41,622 bases of DNA from NCBI GenBank assembly GCA_944321755.1, contig CALUMM010000020.1, positions 1-41,622 of the forward strand, written 5' to 3'. Numbering within the stretch: the stretch's first letter is position 1; each line of letters starts with the position of its first letter. Source of the DNA: an uncultured Alistipes sp. (GTDB lineage Bacteria; Bacteroidota; Bacteroidia; Bacteroidales; Rikenellaceae). This document shows, piece after piece, positions 32,489 to 40,516 of the stretch. Made by a program: the position numbers and the translations under genes. The notes beneath the pieces were generated by a model that saw nothing but the letters and a program-made list of their open reading frames with translations, did no database searches and had not been told where the DNA came from.

Positions 32489-33061
32489 TTCCGCTTTCAG
32501 AATCTGTTCGACCCAGTCGCGGATCTCGGCATCGCCCACCCGGTTCAGAAGCCTTCCCTGGTGCCACTTTGCTTCGGGATAGGCCTTTTTCAGGGCGGCG
32601 GCGCTGTTCGAGATTCCGCTGCCGCCCGACGTGGCGAAGGGAATGATGCTCTTCCCGCGCAGGTCGTAACGGTCGAGGAAGGTCTCGACGATGCGCGGTG
32701 CGAGGTCCCACCAGATGGGATAGCCCAGGAAGATCACCTCGTAGCGGGTCATGTCGAGACTCTTCCCGGCGATCTCCGGCCGGGCCTTGGGGTCGTTCAT
32801 CTCCCGCGAGCTGCGCGAGTGTTTGTCGGTCCAGTCGAGGTCGGCCGACGTGTAGGGTTCGGCCGGGGTGATGGCGTAAAGTGTTCCGCCCGTAGCTGCG
32901 GCCACCCGCTCGGCGATGCGGGCGGTCGTACCGGTCGCCGAAAAACAGGCGACGAGGATTTTGGAATTCGATGACGTGTTGTTCATGGTCTGATTGGGTT
33001 GTGCGCAGGCTGCGGCCGCCATGAAGAGGACCGATACGCCTGCCAGAACGAATTTATACAT
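32483..33061 (-). CDS. Exported flavodoxin-like protein
   Basis: A 192-residue protein with an N-terminal signal (FVLAGVSVLFMAAAACAQP, possibly a lipoprotein Cys in AAAAC) and a flavodoxin fold. The FMN phosphate loop is ACFSATGTTARIAERV (residues 38-53), the second flavin contact is YPIWWDLAPRIVETFL, and the third is FATSGGSGISNSAAAL. Such flavodoxins act as small electron carriers or NAD(P)H:quinone-type reductases; an exported one is unusual. It follows the CMD-cupin gene by 12 bases, so they form an operon. Its stop lies in a dispersed repeat. Confidence 0.83.
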   Translation of the reverse strand: MYKFVLAGVSVLFMAAAACAQPNQTMNNTSSNSKILVACFSATGTTARIAERVAAATGGTLYAITPAEPYTSADLDWTDKHSRSSREMNDPKARPEIAGKSLDMTRYEVIFLGYPIWWDLAPRIVETFLDRYDLRGKSIIPFATSGGSGISNSAAALKKAYPEAKWHQGRLLNRVGDAEIRDWVEQILKAEN

Positions 33062-33073
33062 GGGTGTTCGTCT

Positions 33074-33898
33074 TTATTTGGAAAGTTGGTCATAGGCTTC
33101 GTCCGTGACGGGTTCGAGCCATTCGTTTGCGGTGTTCTCTCCGGGGATTTCGAAGGCGAGGTGTGCGAACCAGGAGTCGGCGGCGGCGCCGTGCCAGTGC
33201 TTGACGCCCGCCGGGATGTGGATTACCGTGCCGGGGAGGATCTCCACGGCGGGTTTCCCCTCCTCCTGATACCATCCGCGCCCGGCCACGCCGACGAGCA
33301 TCTGTCCGCCGCCGCTGGAGGCGCGGTGGATGTGCCAGTTGTTGCGGCAGCGGGGTTCGAACGTCACGTTGGAGACGCTCACCTGCTCGCGGGAGATCGG
33401 TGCGAGGTAGCTCTGACCGATGAAATATTGCGCATAGGCGGTGTTGGGTTCGCCGATGGGGAAGATCATTTCGCGCTGGAAGGCCGCCCGTGCATCCTCG
33501 CCGGGGGTATCTTCGGCCCAGACGCCTTTGGCGAGGTTGAAGGCCGCCCAGGCCTTGGGCCATCCGGCATAGAAGGCGATGTGGGTGATGATTTCGGCGA
33601 TTTCGGTGCGGGAGATTCCGTTTTTGCGGGCCGACTGGAGGTGGAATACGAGCGAGTTGTCGGTGATACCCTGGCTGATGAGCGACGTGACGGTCACCAG
33701 GCTGCGGTCGCGCAACCCGAGCCGGTCGGTGCGGCTCCAGACCTCACCGAAGAGTACGTCATCGTTCAACTCCGCGAATTTCGGGGCGAATTCGCCCAAC
33801 TGGTCGCGACCGGCCGTCTGTACGATTTTTTCCTGTGCCATAATAAGATAAGGTGTTAACAACAAACTGAAGATTGGAATCAAGAGTAATTTGCGCAT
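33074..33898 (-). CDS. Carboxymuconolactone decarboxylase-like/cupin fusion protein
   Basis: A 274-residue exported protein. Signal residues 1-20 (LLLIPIFSLLLTPYLIMA) are followed by an AhpD/CMD-like helical domain (about 25-125: EVWSRTDRLGLRDRSLVTVT, EIAEIITHIAFYAGWPKAWA) and a cupin barrel (about 165-265) with metal-binding His in NNWHIHRASSGGG and GVKHWHGA. The AhpD-type CxxC pair is absent (EIITHIAFYAGWP), so it is a CMD-like module without disulfide activity. Start 33898 precedes the signal peptide; the longer frame uses a rare start inside the promoter. It is co-transcribed with the flavodoxin and divergent from an AraC-type regulator. Confidence 0.83.
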   Translation of the reverse strand: MRKLLLIPIFSLLLTPYLIMAQEKIVQTAGRDQLGEFAPKFAELNDDVLFGEVWSRTDRLGLRDRSLVTVTSLISQGITDNSLVFHLQSARKNGISRTEIAEIITHIAFYAGWPKAWAAFNLAKGVWAEDTPGEDARAAFQREMIFPIGEPNTAYAQYFIGQSYLAPISREQVSVSNVTFEPRCRNNWHIHRASSGGGQMLVGVAGRGWYQEEGKPAVEILPGTVIHIPAGVKHWHGAAADSWFAHLAFEIPGENTANEWLEPVTDEAYDQLSK

Positions 33899-33938
33899 AA
33901 TCGGGAGTGTTAGGTTCGAGAGTTTGTTTTCCGTATGA

Positions 33939-33946
33939 CAAAGGTA
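33939..33946 (-). promoter_or_regulatory. -7 element of the CMD-cupin/flavodoxin operon
   Basis: TACCTTTG on the minus strand, about 40 bases before the chosen ATG. In the divergent gap (33899-34312) there are otherwise a pyrimidine-rich tract (34067-34130) and short CGACCACCGACCGC repeats (34178-34215), with no gene. Confidence 0.5.
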
Positions 33947-34261
33947 CCGCATTCGGCGCAAAACGGCGTAACGATATGTGGGTAATTCCTACCATTTTTA
34001 CGGATTATCGGGATTAACGCCCGCCCGGGACTCCGGACAGCCCTTGCAGGGGCGCCCGCCCTTCGATTTTCTTCGATTTTCTTCCCTTTCCCTTTCCCTG
34101 CCCTTCTCCTTCTCCTTCTTCCCCTCCGCATTTTTTCTACGCTCCCCCACTCACCGCGCCGCTCCGACGGGCGGATGGTGCTGCGACCACCGACCGCCGA
34201 CCACCGACCGCCGCCGGGTCCCGTTTTTCGGAGCCGGATTCCGGTCCGGGAGCCCGAAGGG

Positions 34262-34292
34262 TTGGAATCATCGTACTTTTTTCCTACCTTTG
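34262..34292 (+). promoter_or_regulatory. Promoter of the membrane AraC-type regulator
   Basis: TTG at 34262-34264 and TACCTTTG at 34285-34292, spacing 20, with 20 bases to the ATG. Confidence 0.65.
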
Positions 34293-34312
34293 TAATCCTT
34301 ACCATCGATTCC

Positions 34313-35395
34313 ATGAACGTCGCTATGCCCGCTATCACATCCGCATCGCTGCTTTTGTTCACCCAAATCGGCATATTGTGTTTTCTGCTGGCGATGGGCG
34401 TCTACTTCGTGGCCAACCGGGAGAAACGGCGGTTGCATCGGCTTCTGGGCGGCGTTCTGCTTTTCTGGGCGCTGCTCCACCTGAAAGACATGCTGCTGAT
34501 CGACAACGCCATGCCCGACCGTTATTTCGAACGGCTCTGCATCTGCATCGACATTCTGGCTGTTCCGACCTGTGCCTTTCTGCTCTTCGAGCTGACCTCT
34601 CCGGGGTGGTTTACCTGGCGTCGGGCGCTGCGTCACGAGGCGCCGTTTCTCTTCTTCCTGGTTTTTACCCTCATCTACCCTGCGGATGTGGTCTTCTACA
34701 TCGATATCGTCTGCGCCCTTGCCTACTCCCTGTGGGTGATCACGCGGCTATTCCACACCATCCCGGCCTATAACCGCACGCTGCGCGAGAACTTCTCCAA
34801 TACGGAGAACCTCGACCTGGAGTGGCTTTGGAAACTGCTGGTTTTTTTCATCCTGTTCCTGTCGGTCTGGGCCTATTCGGCGCTTGAAGTCTCGAACCCG
34901 GCCGATATTGTCTACAATGTATCCTCGGGGATCTTGTGGGGCGTGATCTGCTGCAACATCCACAAGCAGCAGTCTTTCGCCTGGACGGATGTTGCCGCTC
35001 CGCAGGCTTCGGACCCGCAGCCCGATCCGGTGCGTCCGGAGTTCTCCGCGGAGCTCGGACGGCTCTTCGAAGAGGAGAAGATCTGGCTCAACCCGCGTCT
35101 GACCATCGGGGAAGTGGCGCAGCACCTCGGTTCGAACCGCACCTACCTGTCGGATTACCTCAACCATACGCTGGGCACGACCTTCTACGAATATGTCAAC
35201 GACTACCGGATCCGGGCCGTAGCCGACCGCCTCGGCGATCCGGAGTGCGTGCTGACCATCGAGGCTATCGCCGAGAGTTGCGGGTTCAACTCGCTTTCGA
35301 CCTTCCGCCGCTTCTTCATCCGCCGTTACGGCTGCACGCCCACGCGGTACCGGCTCGACCGAGGTTGCCGGGAATCGGCCGCTTCGGCCTCCTGA
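34313..35395 (+). CDS. Membrane-embedded AraC-type HTH regulator
   Basis: A 360-residue protein. Residues 10-225 hold about six to seven transmembrane helices (LLLFTQIGILCFLLAMGVYF, LLGGVLLFWALLHLKDML, FLFFLVFTLIYPADVVFYID, LLVFFILFLSVWAYSALEV). Residues 255-350 are an AraC-type double HTH: LTIGEVAQHLGSNRTYLSDY and IEAIAESCGFNSLSTFRRFF. The membrane part probably senses an envelope signal. Longer upstream frame lacks support; the promoter fixes the start at 34313. The divergent CMD-cupin/flavodoxin operon is the natural candidate target (inference). Confidence 0.82.
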   Translation: MNVAMPAITSASLLLFTQIGILCFLLAMGVYFVANREKRRLHRLLGGVLLFWALLHLKDMLLIDNAMPDRYFERLCICIDILAVPTCAFLLFELTSPGWFTWRRALRHEAPFLFFLVFTLIYPADVVFYIDIVCALAYSLWVITRLFHTIPAYNRTLRENFSNTENLDLEWLWKLLVFFILFLSVWAYSALEVSNPADIVYNVSSGILWGVICCNIHKQQSFAWTDVAAPQASDPQPDPVRPEFSAELGRLFEEEKIWLNPRLTIGEVAQHLGSNRTYLSDYLNHTLGTTFYEYVNDYRIRAVADRLGDPECVLTIEAIAESCGFNSLSTFRRFFIRRYGCTPTRYRLDRGCRESAASAS

Positions 35396-35473
35396 AAACC
35401 GGGGTTCAAGGGCCTTTTTGTTTCATTGACGCAACAATTGACGTATTGATCCGCAGTTTTGGACGGCTGCGGA

Positions 35474-35481
35474 TATCTTTG
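35474..35481 (+). promoter_or_regulatory. -7 element of the LamG-like membrane protein gene
   Basis: TATCTTTG, 34 bases before the ATG; the -33 element is not well placed. Confidence 0.5.
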
Positions 35482-35515
35482 TATCCATACCGTCAAAACC
35501 ATCAAAAACCCTTTT

Positions 35516-37312
35516 ATGAAGAAATTCGGTTTATTCCTTCTGTGCGTCCTCTGTTGCAGGGTCTCTTATGCGGAGACCGGAGCTCCGGAGGCTGCGGCAC
35601 CCGCATCGACGCTTCCGGCGGGAGCAATCCACCATTTCGATTTCAGCGGCGATCTGCGCGACCGTGTTACGGGGCAGCCGCTCTATATTTCGCGGTACAC
35701 GAAACCCTACCGTCCGGAGCGGATTGCTACGGATCGGCTGGTCCCCGACAGCGTGGAGTTCATCGATACGGACGAGGGGACAGGCACGGCGATCCGAATC
35801 CTCCCGCTGGAGTTTGCCGGGAAGCTCAACTGGGTGGATTGCCCGCAGATGACCGTTTCGATGCTGCTGCGCTTCGACGGGAAGGACTTCGAGGAGAAGA
35901 AGAACAACTGGATTTCGTGGCTGGAGACGACCTACTACGACGCTTCGGGGCAGCGGGTGAACCACCCCAAGGAGAAGCGCGACTACCGGACGCGCAAGAT
36001 CGAAGGCGAATACCATACCAACGGGGTCATCGACGCCACGCAGGATGACGAAGGGCTGAAAATCCCCAAGGACGAATGGGTGCGCTTTACGGTTTCGGTC
36101 GACGAGTCGGCCCGGACGCGGACGATCTACGTGCAGGATCAGTTCGTGGAGGTGGCCTGCAAACAGCGGCTCGACAGTACGCTCCATACCGGGCGTGTGG
36201 GGCTTTTTCAGGAGTCGCTGCCCGGCCGGATCAAGGGTTACGTGTCGGATGTGGTGATCTACGACCGGGTGCTGAGTGCCGAGGAGGTCGCGCAGCTGCA
36301 CGGAATCGCCGAATTCAAGAAGTTCACGCTGCTGGACGCCTACCGTCCGCTCATCCTGCTGGTTGTCGTGCTGACGGTCATTCCCGTAGCCTTCTGGTTC
36401 TGGAAGCCCTTCCGGCTCAAGCGGCTCGAAGCGGCTGCGGCCTCGGGCGGCTCGAACGGTTCGAACGATGCCCAGGCGTTGCAGGCCATCGACCGGGCGA
36501 TCGACACCTGGATGCACTGCACCGAAGAGCAGTGGATCAACAGTTCGTGTGAGACCGACAAACTCTACCTGCGCTATCCCCGTTCGGTAAAGATCCCGAA
36601 GATCCGCAAGAAGATCATGCAGGCCGTGGCGTGCCGGCCCTCCGATCCGGAGGTTGTCCGGCGCATCAACCGGGTCATCGACTCCTTCAACGATGCCGTC
36701 AGCTACCGTTTCAACGGTTCGATCCTCTATATCCTCGTGGTGCTCTTCTCGCTCTTCTTCCAGGAGGCGTTCCAGGGTACGCGCACGATCTTCACGTCGG
36801 AGGATCTGACCTTCTGGGGAGCGCTTGGCGCCACATTCGTCAAATACTGGCCGTTCATGCTGCTGCTGATCCCCTACGTGGCCTTCTCGATGGGCTGGCG
36901 CCTGATCGGCCGCTTCGAGGAGGAGATCAAGCCGGGCGGTTCGGATTCGGAAGCCGCTTCGGGCCGCAGGGGTGCATCCTTCCGGGCGCAGGTCCGTGAG
37001 GTGGCCAACTCGGGGGCCGGTATCGCGAAGGTCATCTTTTCGGTGTTGTGGCTCTTCGTGGTCTGGTGCGGGAAGACGATCATGTGGGGCATCCAGAATT
37101 CGGGAGAGGTCATCCGCCACTACCGCAACGGCGTGCATGTCTCCACGACATCGGGGGTCAATCCGGCGATGTTCTTCGCGGGGTTCCTGGTCGTGGCGAT
37201 CGTGATTGCCGTGATCTACTTCCTGCTCACCTATCTGTCGATCGTGGTCATGCTTTCGCCGCTGGCGGTGATTCCCTACAAACTGGTCCGCAACTACATT
37301 CTGCATCGATAA
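35516..37312 (+). CDS. Membrane protein with LamG-like extracytoplasmic domain
   Basis: A 598-residue protein. Signal residues 1-20 (FGLFLLCVLCCRVSYAE), then a concanavalin/LamG-like beta sandwich in residues 35-260 (AIHHFDFSGDLRDRVTG at the start, SDVVIYDRVLSAEEVAQLHG at the end, typical of the family). The rest carries about five transmembrane segments (LILLVVVLTVIPVAFWFW, ILYILVVLFSLFFQEAF, PFMLLLIPYVAFSMGW, FSVLWLFVVWCGKTIMW, AMFFAGFLVVAIVIAVIYFL). Between the helices lies a soluble segment with a polar linker (AAASGGSNGSNDAQ). I cannot name the function. It is followed after six bases by a WG-repeat lipoprotein, so the pair is probably functionally linked. Confidence 0.65.
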   Translation: MKKFGLFLLCVLCCRVSYAETGAPEAAAPASTLPAGAIHHFDFSGDLRDRVTGQPLYISRYTKPYRPERIATDRLVPDSVEFIDTDEGTGTAIRILPLEFAGKLNWVDCPQMTVSMLLRFDGKDFEEKKNNWISWLETTYYDASGQRVNHPKEKRDYRTRKIEGEYHTNGVIDATQDDEGLKIPKDEWVRFTVSVDESARTRTIYVQDQFVEVACKQRLDSTLHTGRVGLFQESLPGRIKGYVSDVVIYDRVLSAEEVAQLHGIAEFKKFTLLDAYRPLILLVVVLTVIPVAFWFWKPFRLKRLEAAAASGGSNGSNDAQALQAIDRAIDTWMHCTEEQWINSSCETDKLYLRYPRSVKIPKIRKKIMQAVACRPSDPEVVRRINRVIDSFNDAVSYRFNGSILYILVVLFSLFFQEAFQGTRTIFTSEDLTFWGALGATFVKYWPFMLLLIPYVAFSMGWRLIGRFEEEIKPGGSDSEAASGRRGASFRAQVREVANSGAGIAKVIFSVLWLFVVWCGKTIMWGIQNSGEVIRHYRNGVHVSTTSGVNPAMFFAGFLVVAIVIAVIYFLLTYLSIVVMLSPLAVIPYKLVRNYILHR

Positions 37313-37318
37313 ATCGCC

Positions 37319-37981
37319 ATGAAACGACTTTTTCTGTATTTGATTGTCGGCGGTCTGCTGAGTTCCTGTTCGATCATGGGTCCGGCCTTCACGGGACTGC
37401 TGTCGGGTCCGACATCGGGTTCGGTATCGGATGGGTCGGCCGGTTTGGTCGGGGTTGGCGCTCCGGTTGGAGTGCCCGGCCAGGCGGGGCGCCGTTATAC
37501 ACCGGCCGAGGACCCTGCAACGGGTCTTTACGGCTACATCAACGATCTGGGGATGTGGGTTATCCCGCCTCGTTTCGAGAATGTGCAGTCGTTCGGGAGC
37601 AACGGCATGGCCCGGGTGCGGCTCGGGGGTCGTTACGGTGTGATCGATCCGTCGGGACAGTTTGTCATACCGGCCGTTTTTTCGAGTTCGAGCGACGCGG
37701 CGGAGGCCATGCAGTCGATTGTCAAGGGCCGGATGACGGGACTTGAACTTTGGGCGCAGGAGGATCCGGCGACGGGCCTGTACGGTTACCTGGATCATTA
37801 CGGGCGCTGGGCCATTAAGCCCCAGTTCCTGCGGGCTTCGGCCTTCAACCGGAATTTGGCGGTGGTACAGGTTTCGGACGGCCGTTGGGGTGCGATCGAC
37901 CTTCGGGGGACGATGGTCATCCAGCCCCGGTTCAACAGTTCGGGCGATGCCCGCAGTGCGGCGCAGCGTCTGAATCGGTGA
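37319..37981 (+). CDS. WG-repeat lipoprotein
   Basis: A 220-residue lipoprotein: signal with lipobox GLLSSC (Cys17), a Gly/Ser-rich linker (to about 58), then WG-type repeats: GLYGYINDLGMWVIPPRFEN, GRYGVIDPSGQFVIPAVF, GLYGYLDHYGRWAIKPQF and GRWGAIDLRGTMVIQPRFN. Each unit gives a beta hairpin; the repeats probably bind a partner at the envelope. The pairing with the upstream membrane protein suggests that this partner is that protein. The ending RSAAQRLNR is unremarkable. A terminator follows at 38087. Confidence 0.8.
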   Translation: MKRLFLYLIVGGLLSSCSIMGPAFTGLLSGPTSGSVSDGSAGLVGVGAPVGVPGQAGRRYTPAEDPATGLYGYINDLGMWVIPPRFENVQSFGSNGMARVRLGGRYGVIDPSGQFVIPAVFSSSSDAAEAMQSIVKGRMTGLELWAQEDPATGLYGYLDHYGRWAIKPQFLRASAFNRNLAVVQVSDGRWGAIDLRGTMVIQPRFNSSGDARSAAQRLNR

Positions 37982-38086
37982 TTGAGTGGTACGGGGGACC
38001 GGTATCGGGGACCTGCAGTACGGGATGAACCGTTGTTATTTTCTACGGGCTTGCCGACCCATTTTCGGCTCTCTTCTCTCTCTGCG

Positions 38087-38117
38087 ACAGGAGGACCTGA
38101 CGGGTCCTCCTGTTTTT
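38087..38117 (+). terminator. Terminator of the membrane protein/WG operon
   Basis: ACAGGAGGACC and GGTCCTCCTGT pair around TGACG and are followed by TTTTT, 106 bases after the stop codon. Confidence 0.85.
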
Positions 38118-38130
38118 TGGGGAGGGGGCA

Positions 38131-38502
38131 CGCGGGCAGCGACTACCCTATCATCATCCACAGAAAGAAAGCCCCCTTGTTGAGAGCGGAAAACGGGATT
38201 CGCATTCGCGCTTTGCGCGCGTGATTCCGCGAATTGTTGTTGACACCCCCCGGTCCCTGAAAGGGGTGCCGAGGGTCGCGGGCAACGACTACCCTATTAT
38301 CATCCACAGAAAGAAAGCCCCCCTGTTGAGAGCGGAAAACGGGATTCGCACTCGCGCTTTGCGCGTGTGATTCCGCGATTGTTTATTGACACCCCCGGCC
38401 CCTGAAAGGGGTGTCGAGGGTCGCGGGAAGCGAACCACCTACCATCATCAACAGAAAGAGGAGGGTTAAAAACCCTCCTCTTTCTGTTGAGCGGAAAACG
38501 GA
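38131..38502. repeat. 146-bp tandem repeats (two full copies, one partial)
   Basis: Units begin with CGCGGGCA(A/G)CGACTACCC at 38131 and 38277, and with CGCGGGAAGCGAACCACC at 38422. Each full copy holds a CGCGCTTTGCGCG hairpin and an ACACCCC...GGGGTG stem. The partial copy diverges after GCGGAAAACGG. Copies 1 and 2 differ at only some ten positions. No protein reading frame is convincing here. The unit is too long, with no spacers, for a CRISPR. Confidence 0.85.
38450..38488 (-). terminator. 39-bp hairpin overlapping the end of a candidate small gene
   Basis: Perfect 18-bp stem (AACAGAAAGAGGAGGGTT, 38450-38467, with its complement 38471-38488) and a 3-base loop. On the minus strand it would close the transcript from 38619; no T-run follows the stem. 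Confidence 0.55.
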
Positions 38503-38594
38503 TTTCCGGCCCAGGCATATTCCTTGTTCACAATCAGCGCATTACGTAAAGCATTTTCCTCGAAGGTCACTCCCGCGATGCGGTCATCATGCAC
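38466..38594 (-). CDS. Candidate small protein (42 residues)
   Basis: A GTG at 38594 opens a 42-codon frame ending TAA at 38466: VHDDRIAGVTFEENALRN, then ALIVNKEYAWAGNPFSAQ, then QKEEGF. Support: a strong promoter directly upstream (38619-38650) gives the 24-base leader distance seen for other genes here, and a hairpin encloses the stop. Against: GTG start, no RBS, and I recognise no family. The open frame continues upstream into the promoter, so it could instead be the tail of a decayed gene or a regulatory RNA. Confidence 0.3.
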   Translation of the reverse strand: MHDDRIAGVTFEENALRNALIVNKEYAWAGNPFSAQQKEEGF

Positions 38595-38618
38595 TCGTTT
38601 GCATCCCAATGCTTTCGA

Positions 38619-38650
38619 CAAAGATACGAAATTTTCGAGTCAAATACAAA
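38619..38650 (-). promoter_or_regulatory. Strong promoter downstream of the AAA+ gene
   Basis: TATCTTTG at 38619-38626 and TTTG at 38647-38650 on the minus strand with a 20-base spacer, one of the best promoters in the window. It starts two bases after the AAA+ stop codon and points to the small frame and hairpin. Confidence 0.65.
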
Positions 38651-38651
38651 C

Positions 38652-40355
38652 TCAAAATCCGATTTTGCGCCGCATCCGCTCCGGCTGTCCGAGCATCTCT
38701 GAACGGCAATATTCATCGAGTTGCTCGAACGAAGGTTCCGCGCCCTGCAGGATTATGTCAATCGTCCGTTTGCGGGCGATGTTCTCGATCTGCCCGCCGC
38801 TGAAATCGTACCGTGCAGCCAGCATGGCTGCCGTTCGTTCGTCGAGTGTCGGAATCATCGACCGCCAGATCCGACTCTTCGCCTCCGTCGAGGGTTTCTC
38901 GAACTCGATCTTATAGAGAAAACGCCGCTCAAAAGCCTTGTCCAGATTCTGTGTAAGGTTCGTGGTGGCAATCATGATGCCGTCCAACTGCTCCATCTCT
39001 TGCAGAATGATATTCTGGATCGAGTTTTCCATCTTCTCCACGGCCTGGCTGGCTCCCTCCTGGCGGATGCCCAGCACGGCGTCTGCCTCATTGAAGAGCA
39101 GGATGGGAGCCGGTTTCGAATAACGGGTATAGGCGCGGTAACGATCGAAAGCCTCCTTGATGTTCTTCTCGCTTTCGCCAACCCAACAGCTTTTGATCTG
39201 TGAAACATCGACAACCATCAGATCGCGGCCCGTGCGACGTGCCAGCTGGTAGACCGTCTCGGTCTTGCCCGTTCCCGGCGCTCCGTAGAAGAGGCAGGCA
39301 AACCCCTTGCGCATTCCACCGGCCTCCAGCCGCTGCTGGATGTCGGTGAAGTGTTCGGGGGCGAGGAGTTCCCCCAGCCGGTCGATCTGCCGCTGTACCG
39401 ACGGATTGTAGAAGAGCTCCTTGGCGGCAAAGGTCGTGCAGTCGAGCAGATCCCTCCCCTTGCGACTCTTGTGCTCGACATAACGCAAACCGACGAAAAG
39501 AGCCTCCCGGGCCGTGCGAGTCAAGTGGTAATATTCCGGATCTTCCAGCCCGTTTGCGTTATAGGGCTCGATAATTTCCCGTTCGCACAATTTGAGATCC
39601 GAGGCCTCCATCATCCAGGAGAGAAAACGCTGCTCATCCCCCGTAAAATAGTCCTGCCAGTCCCGCATCCGGAGGTATACCTTGCCCTTGTTCACATAGA
39701 AATGGCAAAAGAGGTAAAACAGCAGGCGTTCCACGTTGTCAGACAAATCATAGGTTTGGAGCGTCTGGCAGAACGGCAATTCCGGATTGGCCGTCACCAG
39801 TGCATCCAGATCGGCGAGCAGCAGATTCCGATCCTCTTTCATCCTGTCGAGAATCTTCTCCATGCGGTCGAAGAGCTGCTCGATAGTCAGGTTGTCGATG
39901 GGCGCAGGCTCGAAGGCGCGGTTTTCCTTGACGGCCTCTACGACCTCCATCGGGACGGAATAGAAGACCGTGTTCTCCTTTTTGAAGCGCCAGATAAGAT
40001 GTCGCTGCGCCAGACGGTCGGCTGCGGCCATCAACGAGATGACCCGTACCGTACGGCAACCTATCAACTGGGAAAAATCGCTGATCTGAATCCGCGGATC
40101 GGTGCATTTCTCCATAAAAAGGGCGAAGGCCAATGCCTGCTCCTCATCAAGCGTCATACGCTCGGCCACATACGCCAATGCGGAATGGGCTTTTATGTGG
40201 AAGAGAGCATCGAGATTCAGTTCTACGGCCAGATTCACGATCCGCTCGATGGCTCCGATCAAGGTCCATGCGGGCTCCTTCGGGTTGTTTACCAATGGCT
40301 GATCAACCTCAGTTTTCGGGCTCGCGCCCCTCTTCGTCTCAAGATGTTCCATCAT
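38652..40355 (-). CDS. AAA+ ATPase with helical N-terminal domain
   Basis: A 567-residue cytosolic protein. Residues 1-340 form a helical region with winged-helix-like parts (FSQLIGCRTVRVISLMAAAD, RRRTIDI-like ends) and no motif I can name. Residues 345-490 hold the AAA+ core: Walker A GAPGTGKT (358-365), pore-type CWVGESEKNI (390-399), Walker B LLFNEAD (419-425, Asn in place of the first Asp), sensor 1 ATTN (463-466) and Arg residues 477/478. It is probably a hexameric remodelling ATPase. It is divergent from the WYL-HAD gene across a 161-base gap, suggesting joint regulation. A weak GAACTTTG element (40375-40382) may be its promoter. Confidence 0.85.
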   Translation of the reverse strand: MMEHLETKRGASPKTEVDQPLVNNPKEPAWTLIGAIERIVNLAVELNLDALFHIKAHSALAYVAERMTLDEEQALAFALFMEKCTDPRIQISDFSQLIGCRTVRVISLMAAADRLAQRHLIWRFKKENTVFYSVPMEVVEAVKENRAFEPAPIDNLTIEQLFDRMEKILDRMKEDRNLLLADLDALVTANPELPFCQTLQTYDLSDNVERLLFYLFCHFYVNKGKVYLRMRDWQDYFTGDEQRFLSWMMEASDLKLCEREIIEPYNANGLEDPEYYHLTRTAREALFVGLRYVEHKSRKGRDLLDCTTFAAKELFYNPSVQRQIDRLGELLAPEHFTDIQQRLEAGGMRKGFACLFYGAPGTGKTETVYQLARRTGRDLMVVDVSQIKSCWVGESEKNIKEAFDRYRAYTRYSKPAPILLFNEADAVLGIRQEGASQAVEKMENSIQNIILQEMEQLDGIMIATTNLTQNLDKAFERRFLYKIEFEKPSTEAKSRIWRSMIPTLDERTAAMLAARYDFSGGQIENIARKRTIDIILQGAEPSFEQLDEYCRSEMLGQPERMRRKIGF

Positions 40356-40488
40356 TTCCGTGTTTTATCTCCGGCAAAGTTCAATAGCCAATCTGCCAGA
40401 ATCCGGCGCACGCGCTCTTTTTGAGAAAAAATCAGCGGCAAGTATGAAAATTCCTACTATATGCAATATTTCAGCACATACTCTTGCT

Positions 40489-40496
40489 ACCTTTGT
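40489..40496 (+). promoter_or_regulatory. -7 element of the WYL-HAD gene
   Basis: TACCTTTG, 20 bases before the ATG at 40517, the usual distance in this window; no clean -33 TTG. Confidence 0.5.
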
Positions 40497-40516
40497 ACCA
40501 GAAAAAGACAAACTCC

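Noticed and set aside
35531-37798. 755-codon minus-strand frame opposite the LamG-like gene
   Set aside because: Shadow frame; the plus strand has promoter, signal peptide and transmembrane pattern.
38131-38502. CRISPR array
   Set aside because: The units are 146 bases, contiguous and without unique spacers, and no cas gene is present.
38131-38502. Diversity-generating retroelement or retron
   Set aside because: No reverse transcriptase and no template/variable repeat pattern of adenine changes.
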